Shown: piece by piece, positions 41,101 through 56,100 of the stretch
Position numbering within the stretch: position 1 is the stretch's first letter
Layout: the number at the start of each line of letters is the position of its first letter
Assembly: GCA_020086605.1 (NCBI GenBank)
Contig: JACBWW010000028.1
Coordinates: 9,121,004 to 9,185,003, forward strand
Length of the DNA: 64,000 nucleotides
DNA from: Lanius collurio
Lineage: Eukaryota; Chordata; Aves; Passeriformes; Laniidae
Direction: 5' to 3'
Position numbers and translations under genes: made by a program
Notes under the pieces: model-generated
Database searches by the model: none
What the model was told of the DNA's origin: nothing
The model's input: only the letters and a program-made list of their open reading frames with translations

Positions 41101-44100
41101 AGAGTTTTACTTAAAACACCTTTATCTCTTTAAACATATGAAGACCTGTGTTTTTATGTGGTTTTAGGGTCAGGACCTTAGCTGAGCAAGAAAAGATGAA
41201 AAAATGTTATTTTGTAGATGGGGAAACTTTTGTAGATTATTTCATTCAATCTATTTTTAAAAGTGGAAGTTTTAAAATGTATTTCTGAAGCTATGAAACA
41301 GTTTACATTTCGGTTTTGGTAGATCTGTTGCAAATCATCATTATGAAACAAAAGTGATTAAATCATAGGGAAGCCTTGTACTTTTTGTTTTACTCTTCAG
41401 TTTTGTTTGTAGCATAAATTGAAAATATAACATCTTAGGAATGTATGGTGAAATACTTAGACTTTAAACTGCAGTGACATACATAAAAGTAATCTTAGAT
41501 TGTCCTAAGCAAGTGGCATTATCTGTAATTTACTTTTTAGAAATGACCAAGATTTCTGGAGTGCCTATGTTTTGTAGAGCAAAGCGAACCATCTTGTTTA
41601 AAGACATATTTGACAAACTCTGCATTTGGCTGGACTTGTCAAAAATGTATTTTCATTCGCATATCTCAGTGAAGCATATTGCTTTGTGTCATAAGGCTTC
41701 ATAGCATATTAACTAAAGTGATATCTACAAAGTAGTGCAGTGCACTACAGCACTCTCTTCAGCACTTCTTTCAGCCAGATTGTGGAACACTACTCTTACC
41801 TCTGCAGTTCTTGGCTGGATAACAGTTAGATAGTCCAGTATTCGGTACTGCTGTGCTGTGCTCTCCGGTCACTGGACTTTTTACTGCATTTGCAGCTTTT
41901 AAACATGGTGATTTAGAAACATGTTTTCAAGAGAGATTTTGTCTATGCTGCAGTCTTGGTATCTATTCAATATTGTTTTCTATTTTATTTCAGAAATATG
42001 TAAGAGAGATCGTTAAATTTTTTTCTTTTAAGCTGTTGCTTAGTTGCGACTGCTTTTGATGAAATTGGCAGTGAAAAAGACAAACCAGAGAGATTCTTTT
42101 CATTGTTTTTTTTCCACATTTTAAATTAGAGGCCCAGCAAGACCTACTCTGAGTAGTCCTTACTGAGTCTCTGCTTTAATTGTTGTCAGTCTGATAAGTC
42201 GTAGACTTAGGAAATTGGTCCTACAAAAGAAATTCGTCCTCTTGCATGTTGTGTTGCATAATTGGGTATTGGAAGTGAGATAGAAGAGGTTAAGGAACAC
42301 ATGCTTCTTTTGTGTTGCTGCAATACTGTGTGCTTTTTCTACTCCTTTAGAATTTTACCATAATTTATGTTAAGATGGGATACCCCCGTCTGCCTGTGGA
42401 AAAACAATGTGAATTGGCTCCAACCCTTCTCACTGCAATGGAAGGGAAACCTCAGCCACAACAAGACAGGTATAACTACTTATTCTTGGAGTGAATTTTG
42501 TTGGTACTGTTTTAGTAAAATTATTTGTATCAGTTGTTAAAAGATTTCTTTTCCTTGGTGCTGTCTTCATTGCTTGGTATGTTCTTGGCATGTACAATTT
42601 GGATCAGTAATTGAGTCATTTGAGTGGTACAAAAAAATCTTATAATCTAATGCTGTAGTAATATAGAGGATCTGCAGCAGCAAACTCCCTATATGATAAG
42701 AGGTCTGTGTTTCAAGTAAGTAGAAAATTCAGCTAAGTTGTAATAAGTAAAAAAAGACCAATTTGGTAACTGCTGTGTACTAAGAACCTCTAGAAAACTG
42801 TTATTGGTGGGCCTGGTTGTTATCTACATTGCGATGAGTTCCTACTGTGCTGGTGTTGGAAAATGTTATTAAAATCATGTCTTTGTTCACTCTACATACT
42901 GTGATGGTGTAAAAGTATTTTAAAAATTACCTTACTGAAAGATCTTGCAGTAAAATCTTGCTTCCATTCATGAGATTAGTGTGAAAATACTTGTAGCTGC
43001 TGGGAGCACGATTTTTCTCTGTCAGAAAAGCAAGTACATGAGTGAAGAGAGCTTTGGAAAATCTGGCTGTACTAGTATACAACCAGTGTGTTTGCCAGTG
43101 TTTTTTAAGGATGAGACAGTCCTAAATTGTATTTTGTGGCAGAATTATGATGCTGTCAAAAATCTGGACAAATACAGAGACTGTCTCTCCAAATGTCTGC
43201 ATGCATGCAGACATATATGTTCCATTTTAAGGACAAATCCTGATTTATCTTCTGCTTTCCATTTTTAAGTACATCAGATGCTAAATAGAGGCTACTGGGT
43301 TGTGAATATGTTTACTTTTATTAATATTTTCTTTTTTCGCTATTAAGGACCAGGTTTGTTGTAAAAGGTTTCTGTCTTGTATGTTATAAATAAACAGGTG
43401 TGGTTTTTTTAAATGGTTGCAGTAAATATAATTGTTTTTCAGCCTAATGCATCTTCTAATACCAACCCTTTTTCACATGAAATACCCTGCTGAACCACTG
43501 AAAGCAGCAGCTTCTCCTTTTAATCTTGCTGAAAAACCAAAGACTGTACAGCTGCTTTTGGACTTTATGTTGGATGTTCTTCTTATGCCTTATGGGTGAG
43601 TTCATACCAGTTTTCTCTGGCACTGTTGTGTTCTTTACATGTGAAACAGTTTAAAATAGACCCTTGAAAACTCATTTCAACTATGCTATTACTTCCTGGC
43701 TCAAATGAAGCCAGTGGAAAGGTAGAAAGAAAGTTGATAGTTTTAAGAACCAGATCACCATCTTCCTTATTTTACCAAACATGTATTTTCTACTTAATTA
43801 GGTGTTATACTATTCTGTCCTTACCTATTTTGAGATCAAAGTGAAGCTATGAGACATGTGAGCTATCTGTTAAATAGCCAACATTTTCAAATAGAAGCCT
43901 GACAAAAATGTGTGCTCATCTTTCTGCAGTTGAGTTTTAAGGCTTATTCCTCCAACGTTATAAGCAAGAATAATTGCTAAAAATTTTGTTTTTCAGAGTT
44001 GAATCTTTGAATACAATTTGTATTTTGTCTGTTTTCTTGTGAAGAATGTTCAAACTGCAGTGATATTGTCTTAGTGTGAGCACTGTTTTTGAAAGCAAGA

Positions 44101-47100
44101 GGAATATATGGAGCAACCTGAATTTACTGATCACTGCTTGTTAGGAACCTTCTGGTGTCTAAAATCAGTACTTTCTCAAAGTGTTTTTTCCAGTATTTTT
44201 TGTGTCTTTCTATTGCTAAGGGAGCTTTTGCTTTGAAAGAAATAGAAATAATTTTGATGGTAGAACACATTTCTATTTTTTCTGGCAGTAAAAGTGTCAT
44301 AGGATTGGTGCCAGTATGATTATTTTGAGCTCATAACTCTTGCTCATGTGAGTGGGTTAACCTAAAGGAGTGAACTTAGAATAGTGAGCACATGAGCTCT
44401 CTCCATATAGCTTTGTTTGAGGCCATGCTCCCTGTCAGATATTTTGGGGGCCACTTCCCTTTTGTTTGAATATACAGAATCTTGCAACTTTTAGTTTAGA
44501 ATGCCTATTCTTCTGTTCATGGTTCACACTGTTCAGTTGGCCCAGGTTAATTGCTCTTAGCTTCATCTGTGGCTCTACTGTCAACAGTTGAAGTCCTTGG
44601 GCTTTTCAGTGAGACTGCACTCCCTTTCACGCTTTAATACTCTGGCAAAGCATGAGTTTTTGAGTCACAGAATCATTTCGATTGGAAGAGCCCTCTGAGA
44701 AAATACTCAGAGATGCTGCAGGTAGGAGGTGAAAGCTAGCCTGTGGCTCTGGATGTCTGTCTTTTAAAGTCTTGCTCACTGGGGTGAGGCTGTTTGCAGT
44801 GGTTTACAGCTAATTTGTTCTTGTTAGAACTTGCTCTATCATTGCCTGGTTGTGAATTAGCCTTGCCAGTTTGCTGCAGTAAAGCAACCAGAAAGCTTAA
44901 CTGTAAGGCTTAAAGCTCATAATGAAGTGTTTAAAGTGTTAACTAATGAGACTTGGAATGAAATCTTACTGTTGAGATTGTTTTCCTCTTTTTGTTGCCT
45001 GTGTGCTGAATGCAGAAAGGGGGGAGCTGGCTGGGGCAAAATAATTCTTGTTGGTCTCCACACTCCAATTTTGAGGCTGTATTGTGTTAACCAGCTTCCA
45101 AGGATACATGGAGGCGGGGGTGGCTTTTATGAAGGCATGGAGACGAGCACAGGGCAGCTAGACTAGCCAGTCTTACTAAAGACTCTGGAAACTTAATCTT
45201 TTTAGTTTTGCTTTCTTTCCCTGCCCAGTACTAAAACTGCAACTCTCCAAGACAATATCTCATTTATTTTTTTTTTAATCAGGGTTTGTTTCCTGCTACT
45301 TGTGTGGCATATGCTTCATTATTTCTCTTGTTATGTTTGTGTTTTTTATAGGAATCCTACAAATGTTGTTGGAGCTTTTAGCATGAGTTTCTTGAATGTA
45401 GTACTACATGAGTATTTATTTCTGATATAAAATAGATACTTTTTTCTAGTTTGTAACCCAAGAACTCTTTCTGGAAATGCCAGTGAACCTTTCCCTTTCT
45501 AAACTGAAGTTTGTTTTCTTGTACAATGACGTTTTTATGGCTCTTGCAGAATATGTTGGGATAATTGGTAGCCAAGCTTTAAATTCTGTGTTATGTTAGA
45601 GTCATGGATTAATTAAAGAAAAATACATCAAGCTGGATAAGTTATATGTCTTCCTCCATTCCAGAATCTAATTCAGCTGGTAATGTGGATTGGTAAAGGC
45701 TCTAATGAAAGTCTTTCCCTGCCTGCTTAGGTTTGTATTGAATGAATCTCAAAGTCGACAAAACGTGCCCTTGGCCCAGGGGTCTTCATCAAGTAGTGTG
45801 GGAAGTCCTGGAATCCCTCAACCACCTCCTGGGATGAGCTTTTACGCAGCCAAAAGGGTAATTGGAGATAGTCCGTGGACGCCAGAGCTGCTAGAACAGG
45901 TATTTAGAGCTGTGGGGCTGGTCCTTGGTGAACTGTGGGTGGTAAGAGGGATGGTTGCTGATGGCAGAATGGGAAGCCAGAGGGAAAATAATGTAACTGT
46001 TTCTGACCAGGTCTTTGGTTGCCCTGAGGGAATTTATTGAGGAATTTTGCATGCTGCCTTAAGGAATTTTTCAGTAGTGGGGTGAGGAGGGTGGTTAGGA
46101 AGCAGTCATGACTGCAGCCTACTCTTTGTGTTTTACTCCCAAAGGTTGCAACAGTGTCTTCTGTTTTTGAAGCATCACTTTTTAGCAGTGGTGTAACAGA
46201 GTGTTATGGTAATGCTGATACTTTGCTGCAGATAACTGCTGTGACAGGAGGCAAACTAAGAGATGGAGAGCATATGAATTTCTCCTTAAGTGAGCAGAAG
46301 CCATGATTTCAGACAGCTGAGCTGCTGCGGTTACTGTAACATCTGCTTTCTTGCCTGTAACACTGTCTTTCCATGGTGTTGAATAGTGTAAGCTGGGGAT
46401 AGTGAAGTTCATTGAAGCTGAGCAAGTGCCCGAACTTGAAGCTGTTATACACCTGGTTGTAGCCTCAAGTGATACAAGACACAGTGTTGCCACTGCAGCA
46501 GACCTTGAACTAAAGAGCAAGCAAAGGTAAGGTCTGGATGGTTGAAAAAGATGGTGTTCGTATTCCTGACACAGCTAGCTGCAATGTATGTAGTCCTCCA
46601 GAGAGGCTGTGCTCTAGAGGAGGAAGGCTAAAGTCCCCTGTATACCTGTGGAGCTGCCATGTATTCCCTCTGGGCTGGGTATGATGGGGCTTGTAGTCTT
46701 GCAGCTGGAAATGCCGCTTGGCTCCAGAGCTGACAGCTTTAGCTGTCTGGGTTTGATCATTTTTGGTATTGCTTTTGAGCCATTTTCATACCAAATCGTG
46801 AAGAATATCAGTGGTTTCCACATTGCCCTCTGTGGATTATCAATTGTCAATAAGGCTTTAGTAAATGATTCCAGAAAAGTATACTTTCATTTAATTTATT
46901 AGGAGAATAAAGATATTAATTGTGAAATGGATCATAGTCCAGAAAATTTGGCGAACACTGTTGTTGAAACTTTTGGTCACCTGCAGTTCACCTTTCATCA
47001 TCTAAAGACAATGCTTCTGTCTTTAACTCATCAGGAGGCCAGAGTAATGCTTGTTGGTACTCTTTGCTGAGACACAGACAGTGGGAGAATTGCTGGCTCA

Positions 47101-50100
47101 TGTAGGAGATTGGAGCAAGACAGGCTTGTCTTTGAAATGTGTAGGTGGCTTCTGTAAGACTATTTAACTTGGAGTCGAATTTTCTGTGTCTGAAATTTGT
47201 TCATGTATCTCAGTTGTGATAGTGGAGATGATGCTATTAAAAGATGAAGGCTGATTAAGGAAGCTGGTCTCACCTTTGCTGCTTGTCTTACGTTTTCTTC
47301 TGTGTTGGTATTCTTTGCCCAGAGAGAAAAATAACTGTGTGGACAAAATACGGGTTAATATGTAATGCTGAATGTCTTTTATGAGAAATATATGCTGGTT
47401 CACAGATTACCATTTGATATTCAACTGGGAGATGACTGTGGTCTGTATGTCTTGTTTTAGTGGAAGAGATGAGAGTATGTAGGTTTCTCAAAAGTTTTTT
47501 GATATCATGTTGTCAGAAATTGTGAAAGTGTGATCACATTCTCTATGATTATGCATGACATGTATGTGGGAAAAGTGGTCAGAAGTGAAACTGAGGACTT
47601 CTGTTTAAACTTTGGGAAGAATATGAATATGATGCAAAATGCTCTATTTTAAGAAACAGATTGGAATCATAACATATTGGTTTTCAATGTGTTTTTTTTT
47701 TTTTCTTCAGTTTAATTGACTGGAACAATCCTGCTATCATCAGCAAAATGTATAAAGTGTATCTTGGGGATATACCACTGAAAACCAAGGAGGTAAAATT
47801 TGCCTTCAGAGTTGTCTATCCTCTTAATTGCTGAAGAAATAATTTTAGTTGTCTTACTTTATTTGAAAACATATATATGTATTTCTTAAATATATCACTT
47901 CCTTTTATATCTGGTTTTACTGAATATTTATGCTACTTGAATAATTTTTTCTCTGTGCCAGTGTGTTCTGATTTGCAGCAGAAAGTAATTTAGCTAACTT
48001 AAATGTACTATTGTCCAAAGATGTACTGTTTCATCTCTGTTTCTGACAGGGATCTGTTCTGAAACCGGAAATGAAACGAGAGTCAGTCAGCACCCGTGTT
48101 AAATTAAAGATAGTTCCTCATCTTCTGCGATCCCGGCAAGCTGCAGAAATGTTCCCAGCTAACATTCAGGTGGTGCTTAGTTTCAAAATCTACTCTTCCT
48201 AATCAGTTTGATAATACAGTTTCTCCAGTGCTTATATGTGGGAAGCATTGTTATTGATGACAGAATTTAAAGAAGAGGGGGAATGAAAATCTTTGAAAGT
48301 GAAGCCAGACACACTCTAATCTGCTCCTTCTTCCTTTTGGTCAGGTGGTATATGATGGACTCTTTGGTGCAAACACAAATGCAAAACTGAGAAGTCTGTC
48401 ATTGCAGTTTGTGCATCATATTTGTATCATGTAAGTAGTTCAGAAAGCACTGAGCTTTTTAGCTATTTGCCTAGAAGCCACTCTGTTTAATAAAGATGTA
48501 ACTGAACTAATGAGTACTAAAACTCATAGAAAGTAGGGTTTTTTTTTACTTAATCCCAAAAGCTCAGTGTGTCTATGCTTGCACACAATAAGTTGTAATC
48601 TCTCACCTTAACGCAGTTGAGAAAAGTGATACTGGAGATGATGCTTTTCAGGGATCCAAAAGATAATATTTTGTTGGTTTCTCTAATTGCAGTTGTCCAG
48701 AGAGTAAAATAAAGCCATTAGGTCCAATGCTTTTAAATGGACTTACAAAGCTGATAAATGAATACAAAGAGGTAAGATGAAAAATTCTTTACTATAATTC
48801 TTCCTGTGAATACAAGCAAAAGATAAATACTTTTATGATGGAAACTGATTAATCTTTTTTTTGTGCTTGCTTGAGAGGCTGCCAGAGGATACATTTTAAG
48901 AATTTTTGTTGGAAGAGAAGCAAATATTTTAAAATGCTTAATAGGAAAACTGTTTTATTTATATAACACCTATATATATGTGCTTGGGCACCAATTGCAA
49001 AATCTCAGGAAACAATAGTTTTAGTAATATAAAGAGGGAAAGCAAAGTAGTATCTAGCTGCTCTTACTCTGGAAAACACAGGGACCTCAACACTGGATTT
49101 TAATCCCATTGTGTTAAGCCAGTGTATAGGCCAGCTTGTAATACATTCCATCCTACCTATCCAGGGATGGTATTGCTATGGGAAGGGTGTTACTGAACAG
49201 AACTGCAATGCTAATCTGGCCTGAATGAGGTATTTCCAGTGCCATTTCAAAAGTCAAATTCTCCATGATACTCCTACGTGTACCTTGGAAAGGGCTGATG
49301 CTGCAGATCATCTCTTCTGCAGCTTTGAACCTCTTGCTGCTGTGTTTGAACTTTGAATGTGACCTTCTGGCCTGAGTTGATATTTGAATGCATGGGATTC
49401 CCCGCCATTGGGAAGGGAATGAAAAAGGAAGTAAGCCCATGTGTATAAATATGGGTCATCCAAAGGATCCATTGTGCAAACAGCTTCCTTTTTTTACAGT
49501 TGCTGTTCAGAGCTAATGGAAGGTTTCTGTCCCTCTGCTACTGTTTCATATACAAACCGAATCTCCGTATCCGTTTTTCTTGAAATAAAATGTAGTTAGC
49601 TGAGACCAGAAGAGAGATTCATGTTTTGCTACCATTTGCAATTTCTGTGTTTCTTGGACAAAAGATCCCTCTGTTTCTGTCTAATGTTTTTATTCTTGGA
49701 TAGAAATATTTTATGTTTTAGGATTCTTATTCCATTAAAGCCTGCATGAGTACTTTGAAGACAGGATTTAAAGTACATGTTTATTTAAAAAAGATATGCC
49801 TAGGTGTATTTCTGGTTTTGCTGAATTTTTTTATTGTTTTATCATTCAAGGATTCAAAGCTGCTATCAATGGCATATTCAGCAGTTGGAAAGCTCTCCAG
49901 GTAACCGAAGCATCATTTAAGCAATGGGACATTGAATAATTTTTCCAGAGTAATCAGTTAATTTGTCAACAGCAAGCTTTATTCCACCTGCCAATTTTGC
50001 AGTTGGGTGCATGTTGCCTAGAAAAGCACTTTTTGTGACAGCTCCAGAAATGTAAAAAGAAATATGTTTTTAGCTGATAGCTTCTCTAGCAGTGATTAAT

Positions 50101-53100
50101 GACAGCTCATGAATTTTGCACAGTATTTAAGAAATGGTTCCACATTCTGGATTGCAAGAAATACAAATTTAAGGAATGTGCAGCAAAGACTAGAGGGCAT
50201 GAAGCTAGGCAAAGTGGTATGTTCAGTCATGTGCTGGTGATCTATGTGGTTGTCTATAAAATGTCTTGCTTTCCAAACTATGTTAAGGGAGGGAGAATTT
50301 GCTGCTTTATGGTGGATGTGGCTACAATAGAGCAAACTTTCTGTGCTGGCTGTGATTGTTTGACAGTTAAAATTTGGAATGAGAGGAAGACCAGTGAAAT
50401 GTGAAGCATTTCAATTTAAAAATCAAAAGCTTCATGGATTAAAATATCTTGTTTCAGCCGAATGCCTCAGCTCTTTACCAAGGATATAGCACTGGTACAG
50501 CAGTTTTTTGAAGCCTTGTGCAAGGTGGGTACTGATGGGGCTTTGGGAAATCATTAGTGTTTTCTTCTGATTTTGCTCAGTTCTTGACACTATGCACTGT
50601 AAAGTGAAACCTCTTGGTTTTGTACTGCAGGAGGATGCTGATACTAGGCTTGCCATTCAGGAGGCATTGTCTATGATGGTTGGAGCATATAGTAACCTGG
50701 AAGGAGCCCAGCGCACCCTGATGGAAGCTCTTGTAGCTTCTTATTTAATAAAGGTATTTTCAGTGGAGTAGAAATCCCATACCTTAAAAAAAGGGAAATT
50801 AGTTGTCTTCCTGTTTCCTGACAGTTCCTGTTAGATACTTCTGGAGCACATCTTCCTTTTGTTACAGAGTGTATTGGCCTGTCTGGGAGAAGGCAGGGTG
50901 TGTATACTCAGATAAAATATTTTTAACATGGCTTGGTGACTGCAAGGCAGGTAACACTACAGTTCTTTATTTGTGTTCTGTTTAGCAAATAAACAAATCC
51001 CGTGCAGTTGCATTGTATATTTGCCATAGTCTTCTCCTTAGAAAACTTCAAAAAGTAGGTGCTTCAAGGACAGTGTCTTCTGAAATGCTTTGGGACATTG
51101 AGAGTTTGATTGAAAGGATCATTCATTGCTTAGTGGGGTTTCATTGTGCTGTGTGGTATTTGACATAAGGTACCTGTGAACCTCTCCAGGAGCTTAGTCT
51201 TGAGACACTAGTCTAGACTAAAGCAGACTTGACTGATCCATACTTTGAATACCTTGTTTGTGTTCAGAATACACCAAAAGTCTGGATTTTCAGAAAGAAT
51301 GTTTTGTATATTCTGTGTTTGCATGGGTACTCTGACTGTGGAGGTGTATGTATTTCTAGTTTAAGTGATAATTTTTATGCTGATAACTCTTTTGCTTGAG
51401 GGATCTAAATCTCCAGGCTGTACCTTTTTGAGACTATCTATACCTTACAGACAGAATGACCACTCTAAGCTGATGTTTCTTTCCCACCTCTGGCAATGCT
51501 GCTCCGAAGTGTAGGTCTGTTTTCTGTGGATAGATGATATACCTCAGTTTCATTTCAAAACTGCCTGGATGGAACAGTTTGGTTTTTCAAGAATTAGTAT
51601 GATTCCCCAAAGTGTGCATGTGTTTAATTAAACGCTTAATTGCCCAGCTGTGTATATATGAGAAGTTAGGTTTTCTTTGCCCTGTCTTCTGCCATGTGAA
51701 GAGTAAGCATGATTACTGTCTCAAAATGTCTAAACTTTTTGAATCATGTTGGTACCAGAGGACAAGACAAATAACTGATGATGTACAAGTGGTGAGTGAA
51801 AGTCATTACTGCTGTCATTTAAAACTCAACCATATGTTTGTGTCTTTTCCCTTTAAGCCTGAAGTTCAAGTACGTCAAGTGGCTGTAAAATTTGCTAGCA
51901 CAGTGTTCCCTCCAGATCATATCCCTTCCAGATACTTACTCCTGTTAGCTGCAGGAGACCCGTAAGTTGTTTTCCTTTATAAATTATTTTCTCATATATA
52001 TGTATGTATGTGTATATGTGTGTATATATATAAAAAAATATATACATGCATATGGAGCGCACCATATATGCATTCAAAATATATTTGGATTAAATATAAA
52101 TACATTTATATATATGTGTGTGTAAGTTTGCACATAAATAACTCAAAGAAATTCAAATATGGTAATTTGGAAATTAAATTTCACATTCTGAACATTTCTC
52201 TAGAGAACTGTTACTATACTCAGTGACAGTCTTTAGATTGTTTCAGATGAACTACTGTCACTAAAGCACTTCATATTAATGATCAGTTACAATTGCAAAA
52301 GTAAAAATACATTAACTGAAATCACTTTTACAGTGTCTAGAAATTATTTTTTTCCTGGCAAATTCTGTCAGTCTATTTTTAGCTTGTATTTGCAGGAAGT
52401 TGAGCATGCAGTTTTGAGAGTTGCCACTCTCTCCTGAGAAGCAGCTGACTTGTTGTAAATGACAGTAATCATTTAATTTGCAATTTTCTGTTACTGCAGC
52501 GTAAGTGGTGGGGTTTTTTTCCAATTAACTTTAATTACTAAATTTTTGATGTGAGTAGCTATTGTGTAACTAAGGAAAGCTAAATAGATCAATTGCAACA
52601 ACCCACTCTGTCATTGCAGTGTCAGCACTGTTTCAGGAGTAGTTATCTGCTATTAAGTAGACAGTGATAAACCTGGTAGATGGCAGCTGAAGCTTGACTA
52701 TAGGAAGTGATAGGGAGAAGTGGCAGATAGGAAAACAAGAATATGGGAACCAGGAACTGTTGGTGAACACTAGAAGGATGTAAGAGGAACAGAAGTGAGC
52801 TCATACAAACAGTTTTGCAAAGAGAACTCAGTACTATCCCTTTTTCTTTCTCATCTCTAAAATAAACAAATCATTAGAAATTGTAATTCAAGATTTTTTT
52901 CTCCCTTCCTTTCAAAAAACCCTCCCATCATCTCATTTAAAAACTGTTCTCTCTCACTCAGCTTCCCAACATACCTTACTGCTCATTAAAGGCCATTTGT
53001 TCTGTGTATGTAATGTCTGTTTCTCATATTTCTTCTGAAAGGCGGGAGGAGGTACATGGAGAAGCCCAGCGGGTACTGAGAACATTTTTTGGAAAAAACG

Positions 53101-56100
53101 AAAAGGAGAGTTCTGGGAAGCAGATGCCTTCCTTCCCTGAAATGGTCTATTACATTCAAGACAAGGTACAGTGCTTCTGTCACAGTAGATGACAGATAGG
53201 TGCATGATGCTCAGGCATGTGGTGAGTGTGGTCTTGCCTTCCCTATGTCTGTTTCCCACAGCTATCCCAAAGAATAAAGTTAGTGAAAGTCACAGTGAGG
53301 ACCACACATAGTATTTTATTGCCAAGATTACCACTTGTCACCACTTTCTGCTATCAGTAATTGCAAGAGATCCAAGTGTTAAGTAGTGAGGCAGAGCTTT
53401 TAACAAAGGGAATGTTTTCCTTTCTTTTAATTTGTGCAGATGATATGTGGAACGAGGAATCGAGTTTTTAAGCCTTATAATCTAGCGTGTTTCACAAACG
53501 CAGTTCCTGAAGATGCAAGCTGACTACTTTTAATTTGGCTCAATAAACAATAATAAACATAAACAACAACAACAAAAAATCCTAGGCTAGGAAAGGAGAT
53601 ACTAGAACAAATGAAGAAGTCTGATTTGTTGACTTACAGGCTTAATTTTTCATCTTCATTTCAATTTTTGAAATAATAGCCATGTAAATATCCTTTCATG
53701 GGTTTAGTGGAATGACGTGGCAAAAACTGTGCCGCTCAGTTTACTCACATCTGTTTGCCCTGAGAGCACATCAAGAGGTGTTAAAATACAGTCTGTGTAT
53801 AGTAGCTATACTAGGCTTATAAGCAGTAAAGGAGATGTGGAGAATCACTGACAGTATTTTTTCCTCTGATATCCTGCTTTTTTAAAAATTGTCGGAAGTA
53901 TGCAATGCCAATGCACATCTGATTTTGCAAGAGATCTGTGATAGCAGAACTCTTACACCTGAGATATTTCTTGTGAAATGTGTGCTCTGATGGTGTTGTA
54001 CTCTACTAATACTCTGAAGTATTTGAAGTTCTGTAAGATAACTTGCTTTTTGTCCAGAATCCTAGCTATTTAAATAGATACTAAAAAATTAAGAAACCAA
54101 GATGAAGTTTTCGATAACACTCCTAAATGCCGTCCCCTTGCAGTTAATTTTAAAATTTTCATTAACATTTGTAACGTTACTAAATAATTATGGATCAGTG
54201 TAGTTTAGTCACTGCTGAGAAAAGTAAGTCCCTCAATCATGAGGGAATTAAATTTTTTTTCGAGCAGTTTTCAAGTCTTTTTTGCATGTCCTGAAGATGT
54301 ATTTAAAAATCTTGGAGGTATATTTATTTTTTTACTTATCTCAAAGTATGATTTTTCACATACTGTCAATAATCTGTGACTTTTGGAGATGCTTGAGAAT
54401 TTTGTATGCATTGCTTGGCACAGCTGGCTGAAATGAAAAATGACTTCATGATTTAGCATGATACTTCTCTCCTTCTGGAAGAAAAATATATGTGAAAGAG
54501 TAGGACCAATCTGGTGGGTATGGGAGGGAAACCATTCCTCAAGGGAGTCACTGTCTGTTCACTAAATCAGATTTTCGTTAATAATTCTGGATATCATTGA
54601 AATTAGTGTTGCAAAAGTTCACAATGTGTTGAGGGGAGTGAAGATCTGTTGTCTTTTGTGTGTTTACTCAAGTACAAGACTGAATCAAGCCCTACCACTG
54701 ACATGCGTGTTGCCTGTTTAATATATACATATTGCTTTTCTGCAACATTTGCAGTGTGTGTCACTTAAAACCTCCTGTTTGGATGTTTTTCTGCTGGCAT
54801 ATTCCTGCTTGTCAGAGCTAACATTTACATGGAAAGGAGTTGTCCACTTGCTGCTGCAGCCTTCTATATAGCAGGTAGAGAGATACCCTCTGATTCTCAC
54901 AGTGTGAGAGACTCCCCAGGGTTGGCTGGCACAGCACAGGGCACCCACCTCCCAGGACTGGGGAAGCCTGGCTGTTCTGCAGCCTCTCCAGGCAGACCTG
55001 CTATTTTAAAGCTTTCTGGCTGCCTGTTGGAGGGAGCCTCAGAGTTCAGAAGTTTATGAACTACTTTACTTTTAAATTCTAAAGTGCTTCTTTGTTCCCT
55101 GAAATGAAGAAAGAATGCTGTGCTCCTTCAGCCTCCCGTGCTATTCCCTCTCATGCATTCAGAATTCCCAGTTTCTGAATTGATAGGGATGTAAAATACA
55201 TCAGCCTGACTATTACCAAGTGCACTGTGCCCTTTTTGTTACAGAGCTGTTACACATTTTCAGTTGCTAAGAGAAGGATTAACACAGTCATATCAGCAAA
55301 ATTTCACTGACCTTTCCAACATCTCTGCTGTTATGGGTCTGTTATGGGAATGTTCCACTCTTAATATACTCTGTTGTTTAGGCCTCTCACCGAATGAAAA
55401 CCCCAGCTAAATATATGACTGGAACTGCAGCGTTGCCTTTTAATCCTGCCACATTTGGAGAGGTAATTGTCTGATTTTACTTCCTTAGATATGTATACCA
55501 TTATTTATCTAGAGGACAGCATAAGAGGCTAACAGCTACCATAAGTCACCCTACATTCTAAAATTCTTTGAAACAGATGTTGGGATTAAGTCTCCATCCT
55601 TTGTCCTTAAATGGTAGTCTGAACAGGATTTTCATAGGGGAGTTGTGAGGAATGTTCATGAGAGGGTCACACCACTGCTTTCTGCAGCATATCTAATGGA
55701 ATAGCATTAGATACTAATAACATTAGATATTAGTCTTGTGCAGAGGTCCCATATGCTCCCCGAGGCTCTTTTTCTAACAGAATCCCAGGCTTCAGTGATC
55801 TGTAGACACAAATCAAGATGGGAAACGAGATCTCTATTAGCAATGTGTTAAGCTGCATTTGTACACATGCCAAATTGGTATAGGGTACAGGCTAAACTGC
55901 CTGCAAGGAATTGCTAATGATTAACCGAAAGTCTGCATACGCTTTAATCTTTAGAGAGTGATGTAGGGTTATCCACTTACACAGGCGTATTGCAGAAAAT
56001 GGTCCTAAGATTTGTTATACCTTATATTTGTTCCTGTCTTAATACTAACTCTTCTGTCTATATTTGATTAAAGAAAAAACTACCCCGTTTTGATTACATT

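Noticed and set aside
42981..43268. 95-codon plus-strand frame in ECPAS intron 4
   Set aside because: It does not join the ECPAS frame, ECPAS exons 4 and 5 connect cleanly without it, and the peptide is unfamiliar.
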